From positions 1-10,284 of the forward strand of contig JAVIYP010000082.1 in assembly GCA_031323845.1 (NCBI GenBank): a DNA stretch of 10,284 bases. The letters run 5' to 3'. The stretch comes from PUPG01 sp031323845. GTDB taxonomy: Bacteria; Bacteroidota; Bacteroidia; Bacteroidales; UBA7960. Each line of letters opens with the position of its first letter. The first letter of the stretch is position 1. Both the position numbers and the translations under genes were made by a program. Below the pieces are notes generated by a model. The model had not been told where the DNA came from, ran no database searches, and saw nothing but the letters and a program-made list of their open reading frames with translations. This document shows, piece by piece, positions 5,505 to 10,284 of this stretch.

Positions 5505-7898
5505 ATGGAAATAGAATACATTGGCGAACATTTATTTTGGGGTTATGCAGGCCGCTTTGCATTGTTTGTGGCGTTTTTCTCGGCCATTTTTGCCGGTTTT
5601 GCCTATTTCCTGGCCGCATCTGAAAACAGGTCGGACTTCAGGCAGTGGCGCTGCTGGGCCCGGAAGGCATTCACCATTCATTCGATAATGGTATTTACAG
5701 CCTCCTTCGCGCTGATGTTTGTTTTACTGAACCACTATTATGAGTACAGGTATGTTTGGATACATATGGAAAACGACCTTGCCCTGGGCTACAAGATTGC
5801 AGCATTCTGGGCAGGGCAGGAGGGAAGTCTGCTTTTCTGGGCTTTGGCTCAGGTGTTTTTTGGCTTGCTGATCATTCGCAGGGAACGGACATGGGAGTCT
5901 CCGGTAATGGCCGTGTTCTCGCTTTCACAGGTTTTTATGATCAGCATGCTGCTCGGTTTGCGTTTCGGGGGATTACGCATTGGCTTTGATCCTTTCATGC
6001 TGCTGCGCCTGGCACCTGAAAACCTGGGCAACCACTTTTTTCACAACCCTGAATACCTGAAACTCATCACGGATGGTAACGGTCTCAATCCATTGCTGAG
6101 GAATTTCTGGATGATGTCTCATCCGCCGGTCACCTTTATTGGTTATGCGGCAGTGCTGGTGCCTTATTGCTTTGCGGTGGCCGGGTTGTGGAAGCGTAAG
6201 TATCATGAATGGATAACGCCTGCCATGCCCTGGACCATTCTTGGCGTTTTATTCCTCGGAGCCGGGATTTTGCTGGGAGGCGTATGGGCTTATGAGTCGC
6301 TGACCTTTGGAGGTTTCTGGGCGTGGGATCCTATCGAAAATGCATCGCTGGTTCCGTGGCTGATACTTGTAGCCGCCCTGCACCTTATGGTCGTGTCGGA
6401 AAAAAAACGACACAGTTATTTCCCGGGTTTTCTTTTCATTACACTGGCTTTTGTCTTTGTGATATACGCCACCTACCTTACTCGAAGCGGTGTGCTGTCA
6501 GAAACATCCGTGCACTCTTTCGGCAGTGATGGAATGGGACGCCATATCCTGATCTATCTGTTCTCCTTTCTGATCCTGGCACTGGTACTCCTGTTCAGAA
6601 ACAACAGGTACCTGCCTTCAAAAACAAACGAACAGGTGTTTAAACGCGAGTTCTGGTTGTTTGTGGCCGCACTGGTACTCGTACTCTCGGCATTTCAGAT
6701 CATTTTCAGCACGTCGATTCCGGTAATCAACAAAGCCTTTGGCACCGGACTTACACCGCCGGTTGATGTGGTTGCCTATTACAACAGGTGGCAGCTACCC
6801 TTTGCCGTAGTTATTGCCCTGCTGATGGGTGTCAGTCACTTTATCCGCTGGGGCCATAACCATATCCGGAAGTTTCTTTTGAACATGAGTTTCGCTGCCG
6901 GTCTGGCGGTGGTCACAAGCTTGTTGTTCGTGCTCTTTTACGGAATATCGGGTGTTCCCTATACCCTGATGCTGATCGCCTCTTCGTTTGCCCTGTTTTC
7001 TTCGCTGGATATGCTGTTTCGCTTCAGAAGGCTCATGCCAGGGACCGGCGCAACCATCAGCCATCTGGGTATGGCGCTGATGCTGCTGGCCATACTGCTT
7101 ACCTTTTCCCAAAAAAATACCATATCTAAAAACACATCAGGATACATGCTTGGCAATCAATTTTCCGAAACGGAGAACCTGCTGTTGATCAAAGGGGAGA
7201 TTATGCCCATGGGCGAATTTTATGTTACCTATGCAGGACGTGAGTTTGACGGTGAACGTTTCCGCTACCAGGTCGATTTCCTGAAAAAAAATCAGTCGGG
7301 CGACTTTTACAAGGTGTTCAGCTCCTTCCCAACGGTTTTGCTTAACGAACGAATGGGCAATGTGTACGAGCCTTTTGCCAAAATATTTCCGTTCCGCGAC
7401 CTGTTTACCTACATTACCTTTGCCGACCTTTCGGAGATAAAACCCCAGGGCACGCTTGAACTGACCAATGAGATAAGCATTGCCATTAACGACACCCTGA
7501 CCTTTGATAATAACTCCTTAATATTGAGAGGCATAGACACTGGTGCGCCGGAAACGGACGACGATGACATCGTGTTAACGGCAAACCTGGAAGTGCTGAC
7601 TCACTTCGGAAAATCATATTACGCCGATCCGGTGATGATTGTTTCGGATGGTTACTTGTTGCACCGTGATGCCACCGTGCGCGACCTCGATATCACCTTC
7701 AGGTTTAAGAGGGTTAGCGATGAAGCATACACCATTGTGATAGGCGTATATGAGGAGCAGCCGGAATTCATCATCATTAAAACCATCATATTTCCATTAA
7801 TCAACCTGTTGTGGATCAGTATAATAATTATGATGATAGGTCTGTGGATGGCCTATCGCGACAGGCGCAGGAAGTTAATCAAAACCGGTAAAAAATAA
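5505..7898 (+). CDS. ccmF: CcmF-type cytochrome c haem lyase (CcmF/CcsA/NrfE family)
   Basis: This 797-residue polytopic inner-membrane protein has about fifteen hydrophobic helices. It belongs to the haem-handling superfamily that attaches haem to apocytochrome c in the periplasm. The diagnostic WWD motif is GGFWAWDPIENASLVPWL (residues 269-286). WAGQEGSLLFW (102-112) and MMSHPPVTFIGY (203-214) are further family signatures. H206, H293, H337 and H520 fall at spacings that match the four conserved histidines of E. coli CcmF, so the haem-ligating set appears complete. A soluble periplasmic segment (about 535-757) precedes the last helix (about 759-782) and a basic tail, RDRRRKLIKTGKK. It is longer than E. 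coli CcmF (about 650). Databases often label Bacteroidota homologues ccsA; NrfE is the other alternative, but no nitrite-reductase gene is present. No ccmA, B, C, E, G or H gene is in the window. The gene probably starts an operon with the DUF2520 gene 6 bases downstream. Confidence 0.92.
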   Translation: MEIEYIGEHLFWGYAGRFALFVAFFSAIFAGFAYFLAASENRSDFRQWRCWARKAFTIHSIMVFTASFALMFVLLNHYYEYRYVWIHMENDLALGYKIAAFWAGQEGSLLFWALAQVFFGLLIIRRERTWESPVMAVFSLSQVFMISMLLGLRFGGLRIGFDPFMLLRLAPENLGNHFFHNPEYLKLITDGNGLNPLLRNFWMMSHPPVTFIGYAAVLVPYCFAVAGLWKRKYHEWITPAMPWTILGVLFLGAGILLGGVWAYESLTFGGFWAWDPIENASLVPWLILVAALHLMVVSEKKRHSYFPGFLFITLAFVFVIYATYLTRSGVLSETSVHSFGSDGMGRHILIYLFSFLILALVLLFRNNRYLPSKTNEQVFKREFWLFVAALVLVLSAFQIIFSTSIPVINKAFGTGLTPPVDVVAYYNRWQLPFAVVIALLMGVSHFIRWGHNHIRKFLLNMSFAAGLAVVTSLLFVLFYGISGVPYTLMLIASSFALFSSLDMLFRFRRLMPGTGATISHLGMALMLLAILLTFSQKNTISKNTSGYMLGNQFSETENLLLIKGEIMPMGEFYVTYAGREFDGERFRYQVDFLKKNQSGDFYKVFSSFPTVLLNERMGNVYEPFAKIFPFRDLFTYITFADLSEIKPQGTLELTNEISIAINDTLTFDNNSLILRGIDTGAPETDDDDIVLTANLEVLTHFGKSYYADPVMIVSDGYLLHRDATVRDLDITFRFKRVSDEAYTIVIGVYEEQPEFIIIKTIIFPLINLLWISIIIMMIGLWMAYRDRRRKLIKTGKK

Positions 7899-7904
7899 CT
7901 GCTC

Positions 7905-8693
7905 ATGAAGCGTATTGCATCTGTGGTTCTGCTGGGATCGGGTAATGTCGCCACACACCTTGGAAGGGCATTGCTCGCCAGGGGGATTCCGGTGGTCCAG
8001 GTGTACAGCAGAAACCACAATGCTGCCAGGCGGCTTGCCGGTGAGCTCTCTGCTGAAGCTACAGATCACCTGGATCAGCTTACTCCGGATGCCGGCCTCT
8101 ATATGCTCGCAGTTTCCGATGATGCCATAGCACAGCTTGCAGCGTCGTTTCCTTTTAAGGATAAGCTTCTCGTGCACACCTCAGGAAGTACGGATATGGA
8201 CGTGCTTAAAGCAGGCAGCCGTCACTACGGCGTGTTTTACCCTTTGCAGACCTTCTCCAGGGAGGTTCCGGTAGCCTTCGGCAGTGTTCCGCTCTGTCTT
8301 GAAGTAGCAGACCCGGTGTATAAACCTGCTTTGCAGCACTTTGCCGAAACACTGAGTGACACAGTGGTGTGGGTGTCGTCGGAAAAACGGCGTCAGTTAC
8401 ACCTGGCCGCCGTGTTCGCCTGTAATTTTGTGAATCACATGTATGCCATTGCAGCAGAAATCCTTGACGGAGAAGACGCTTTTGACCTCCTGCGCCCGCT
8501 CATAAAAGAAACTGCCCGCAAAGCCCTTGAGGCCGATCCGCGTCTCGTGCAAACCGGCCCTGCCCGTCGAAACAACAAGGTGATCATGGAAAAGCACGCA
8601 GCTATGCTTGCCGGCAAGGAAGATTTACAGAGATTGTATAACTTTGTCAGCCAAAGCATCGTATCTTTTTATCATAAAACAAACAGTGCATGA
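7905..8693 (+). CDS. Rossmann-like / DUF2520 domain protein (ProC-like oxidoreductase)
   Basis: This 262-residue cytosolic protein has two domains. The N-terminal Rossmann fold opens ASVVLLGSGNVATHLGRAL (residues 5-23), where GSGNVA is the dinucleotide-binding turn, and VYSRN (33-37) ends the second strand, as in NADP-binding folds. HTSGS (91-95) and GVFYPLQTFS (109-118) are conserved signatures linking the two halves. The C-terminal helical DUF2520 domain shows HLAAVFACNFVNHMYAIAAE (166-185) and QTGPARRNN (216-224). The fold resembles pyrroline-5-carboxylate reductase and F420-dependent NADP oxidoreductases, but no substrate is established for the family, so I do not name a reaction. It starts 6 bases after ccmF, and its stop overlaps the kdsC start in an ATGA (8690-8693), which suggests translational coupling with kdsC. 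Confidence 0.9.
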   Translation: MKRIASVVLLGSGNVATHLGRALLARGIPVVQVYSRNHNAARRLAGELSAEATDHLDQLTPDAGLYMLAVSDDAIAQLAASFPFKDKLLVHTSGSTDMDVLKAGSRHYGVFYPLQTFSREVPVAFGSVPLCLEVADPVYKPALQHFAETLSDTVVWVSSEKRRQLHLAAVFACNFVNHMYAIAAEILDGEDAFDLLRPLIKETARKALEADPRLVQTGPARRNNKVIMEKHAAMLAGKEDLQRLYNFVSQSIVSFYHKTNSA

Positions 8694-9211
8694 CCAACTA
8701 CAAGCAGTTACTGAAAAATGTCAAGACGTTTATTTTTGATGTTGATGGCGTAATGACCAACGGTATTGTTTACCTGGGGGCAGGCGGTGAATTGATTCGC
8801 AACATGAATGTGAAGGATGGATATGCCTTGCAGCTGGCCGTCAGAAAAGGCTACCGGATTATCATCATTTCAGGGGGGAACTCGGAAGCAGTAAGAAAGC
8901 GCTTTGAGCTTCTCGGTGTTAAGGAAATATTTCTTGGAGTGAGCCGAAAAATAACCGTGTTCGAAAACATCATCAGTAAATACAACATTAATCCGGACGA
9001 AATACTTTACATGGGCGACGATATTCCTGATTATGAGGTGATGAGCAAAGTGGGTGTGCCCGCCTGTCCGGCAGATGCCGTTGAAGAAATAAAATCCGTG
9101 TCAAAGTATATTTCATCCTTCGGAGGTGGTGAAGGATGTGTGCGCGATGTGCTGGAGCAGGTCATGAAGGTCCAGGATACCTGGTTTGATGATGACGGCT
9201 TTCACTGGTAA
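8690..9211 (+). CDS. kdsC: KdsC-type HAD phosphatase (3-deoxy-D-manno-octulosonate 8-phosphate phosphatase)
   Basis: KdsC removes phosphate from KDO-8-phosphate to give KDO for the lipopolysaccharide inner core. The 173-residue length is that of the cap-less HAD class that forms tetramers. HAD motif I is FIFDVDGVMTNG (nucleophile D17, acid/base D19), motif II is IIIISGGNS (S61), the motif III lysine is probably K87 in GVSRKITVF, and motif IV is YMGDDIPDYEVM (D110, D111). NVKDGYALQLAVRKGY (40-55) and VPACPADAVEEIK (123-135) are typical of KdsC. The glycine-rich tail GGGEGCVRDVLEQVM (145-159) is the C-terminal segment that closes neighbouring active sites. A sister activity, KDN-9-phosphate phosphatase, exists in the same family and cannot be excluded by sequence reading. 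The start is fixed by the ATGA overlap with the DUF2520 gene. The gene ends with tandem stops (TAATAA). Confidence 0.88.
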   Translation: MTNYKQLLKNVKTFIFDVDGVMTNGIVYLGAGGELIRNMNVKDGYALQLAVRKGYRIIIISGGNSEAVRKRFELLGVKEIFLGVSRKITVFENIISKYNINPDEILYMGDDIPDYEVMSKVGVPACPADAVEEIKSVSKYISSFGGGEGCVRDVLEQVMKVQDTWFDDDGFHW

Positions 9212-9342
9212 TAAGCAGGAAGCCCCGAAGCATCGGTGATCAATTAAAAATGGCCGGCGACTCTTGGTTCTTGATTTTGGCCGATACCTTCAAAAAAAAT
9301 ATAAGCGGGTTAAGTGTAATGAATTTTTTAAATTTTAAGGAT

Positions 9343-9391
9343 CAGACTAAGTCTTCAGACCTCCTGGGAGATTTCTCACTGCGTTCGAAAT
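9343..9391. repeat. Probable decayed dispersed intergenic repeat in the kdsC-maf gap
   Basis: The 237-base gap between kdsC and maf carries no gene. Within it are several small inverted repeats in a row: AGAC-TAA-GTCT (9344-9354), CTCC-TG-GGAG (9361-9370) and ATTTC...GAAAT (9371-9375 with 9387-9391). The stretch at 9368-9391, which includes GAGATTTCTCACTGCGTTCG, resembles from memory a short element scattered between genes in many Bacteroidota genomes, usually ending in GAAATGACA. Here it ends GAAATAAAC, so the copy looks truncated or mutated. Copy number cannot be judged from one window. The rest of the gap holds only A/T-rich sequence and a poor -7-like TAAATTTT at 9329-9336. Confidence 0.4.
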
Positions 9392-9448
9392 AAACTTCCG
9401 ACTTCTGCCATCTAACCACAACAATAATCATAAACACTAACCCCTGTA

Positions 9449-10048
9449 ATGGAATTCTTCCGGAAATTAAAGCAATACGACATCATCCTGGCATCGCAAT
9501 CGCCAAGGCGGAGAGCGTTGATGGAGGCCGCCGGCATTCCTTTCCGCACCATGGTTAAACCTACCTCAGAGCACTTTCCGGAAGATTTGAAACCCGCAGA
9601 AATTGTAAGCTACCTGTGCCGTGCAAAAGCCGACTGTTTCAACGAAGAACTGAAGCAGCCCGGGGTAGTGCTCATAACGGCCGATACCATTGTTGTGCAT
9701 GGAGGCGAGATCATCAACAAACCCTCGGGCGCAGAAGAGGCGTTCTCGATGCTTTCCAGGCTTTCAGGCTCGACCCATGAGGTTTATACGGGCGTATGCA
9801 TCAGAACTCAACAAAAAGAGATTGTTTTTCACGACCATTCCCTGGTAACGTTCAGGGCGCTTACGGAAGAAGAAATACGCTATTACATAGCCCAATATGC
9901 TCCCTGGGACAAGGCCGGGGCATACGGCATACAGGAATGGATCGGATATATTGGCATCGAATCCATTGAGGGATCATATCCCAATGTCATGGGGATGCCG
10001 GTGCATAAAGTATATCTGAGGCTTGCAGATTTACTGGACCATAGTTAG
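9449..10048 (+). CDS. maf: Maf family nucleoside triphosphate pyrophosphatase (YhdE-like)
   Basis: Maf proteins hydrolyse non-canonical or selected nucleoside triphosphates (dTTP/UTP in the YhdE branch) to the monophosphate and pyrophosphate, which cleans the nucleotide pool. This copy is 199 residues, normal for the family. IILASQSPRRRALMEAAGIPF (residues 12-32) holds the S-x-S-P-R-R signature, ITADTIVV (76-83) carries the catalytic base D79, NKPSGAEEAFSMLSRLSGSTH (90-110) provides K91 and the loop, and HEVYTGVCI (110-118) follows. DKAGAYGIQEWIGYIGIESIEGS (154-176) is the second binding segment; GAYGIQ and the following G-S-Y-x-N-V-M-G-M-P-V support the dTTP/UTPase type. It follows kdsC on the same strand after 237 bases, so it may be transcribed separately, though no good promoter box is seen. 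The start at 9449 places the strand DIILASQSP at the expected distance from the N-terminus. Confidence 0.93.
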   Translation: MEFFRKLKQYDIILASQSPRRRALMEAAGIPFRTMVKPTSEHFPEDLKPAEIVSYLCRAKADCFNEELKQPGVVLITADTIVVHGGEIINKPSGAEEAFSMLSRLSGSTHEVYTGVCIRTQQKEIVFHDHSLVTFRALTEEEIRYYIAQYAPWDKAGAYGIQEWIGYIGIESIEGSYPNVMGMPVHKVYLRLADLLDHS

Positions 10049-10081
10049 ATCATTCACTAATTCTGTCGAACCCTTATCCCG

Positions 10082-10284
10082 ATGAAAACTGATTGCGTCC
10101 GCTATCTCTTCCTTTTCATACTGTTACAGCACTTTTTCCATGCTTCTGCGCAACAGCTTGTTATCAATGAGATGATGGCTTCCAATGCCACTACCATCGT
10201 TGATGAGGATGGTGATTATGAAGACTGGGTTGAGCTTTATAATGCTGGTAATGAGGTAATTAATTTGTTTGGATGGGGTTTGTC
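10082..10284 (+). CDS. Secreted lamin-tail-domain protein, N-terminal part (cut by window edge)
   Basis: An ATG at 10082, 33 bases after the maf stop, opens a frame that runs off the right edge after 67 codons. It starts MKTDCVRYLFLFILLQHFF followed by HASAQQ, a signal peptide with likely cleavage near residue 23-24. The mature part reads LVINEMMASNATTIVDEDGD then YEDWVELYNAGNEVINLFGW, the beginning of a lamin tail (LTD) domain. In Bacteroidota this domain often opens large secreted proteins with CotH-kinase-like or T9SS sorting domains, but nothing past the first domain is visible here. TAATTCTG at 10058-10065 is a one-mismatch -7 box and may be its promoter. The open frame, signal peptide and LTD motif agree, so the gene is real; its full function is unknown. 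Confidence 0.82.
   Translation, partial: MKTDCVRYLFLFILLQHFFHASAQQLVINEMMASNATTIVDEDGDYEDWVELYNAGNEVINLFGWGL

Noticed and set aside
6795..7112. Minus-strand frame rich in Gln, His and Lys inside ccmF
   Set aside because: Complement of hydrophobic transmembrane codons, which typically yields such Q/H/K-rich shadow proteins.
9225..9236. CCGA-AGCA-TCGG hairpin just after kdsC as a terminator
   Set aside because: The stem is only 4 bp and the following bases (TGATCAATT) are not a T-run; too weak to call.
9329..9336. TAAATTTT as a promoter box for maf
   Set aside because: It misses the conserved final G of TAnnTTTG in a very A/T-rich stretch and has no paired -33 element, so chance is likely.

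Overview
The window looks like chromosomal DNA from a member of the Bacteroidota, probably an environmental relative of the Bacteroidales or Marinilabiliales. Three things point there. One encoded protein ends in a type IX secretion (T9SS) sorting domain. Several gene starts are preceded by the phylum's TAnnTTTG -7 promoter box and lack clear Shine-Dalgarno sequences. The gene order DUF2520 protein - KdsC - Maf is one I associate with this phylum. This placement is inference; no rRNA or other marker gene is present.

The layout is two divergent blocks that meet at about 1891-2043. To the left, on the minus strand, lie holA (DNA polymerase III delta subunit), a single-domain EVE protein and the start of a CvpA-family membrane protein that runs off the left edge. 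To the right, all on the plus strand, lie a small HsdR-N-type PD-(D/E)XK nuclease-like protein, a 967-residue secreted subtilisin-like protease with a T9SS tail, a large CcmF-type cytochrome c haem lyase, a Rossmann/DUF2520 protein, KdsC (KDO-8-phosphate phosphatase), Maf (nucleotide pyrophosphatase) and the first 67 codons of a secreted lamin-tail-domain protein cut by the right edge.

The right block is tightly packed. The nuclease-like gene and the protease overlap by ATGA, as do the DUF2520 gene and kdsC, and only 6 bases separate ccmF from the DUF2520 gene. The genes serve replication (holA), nucleic-acid recognition or processing (EVE, HsdR-N), envelope and secretion (CvpA, protease, lamin-tail protein), respiration (CcmF), lipopolysaccharide synthesis (KdsC) and nucleotide-pool sanitation (Maf). 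They do not form one pathway.

I see no mobile element, CRISPR array, tRNA, rRNA or phage gene. Most of the window is ordinary core-genome content, and I found no convincing new multi-gene system. The points most worth a second look are the stand-alone HsdR-N protein and its ATGA overlap with an exported protease, the EVE and HsdR-N genes on either side of holA, the uncharacterised middle region of the protease, and an apparent decayed dispersed intergenic repeat between kdsC and maf.
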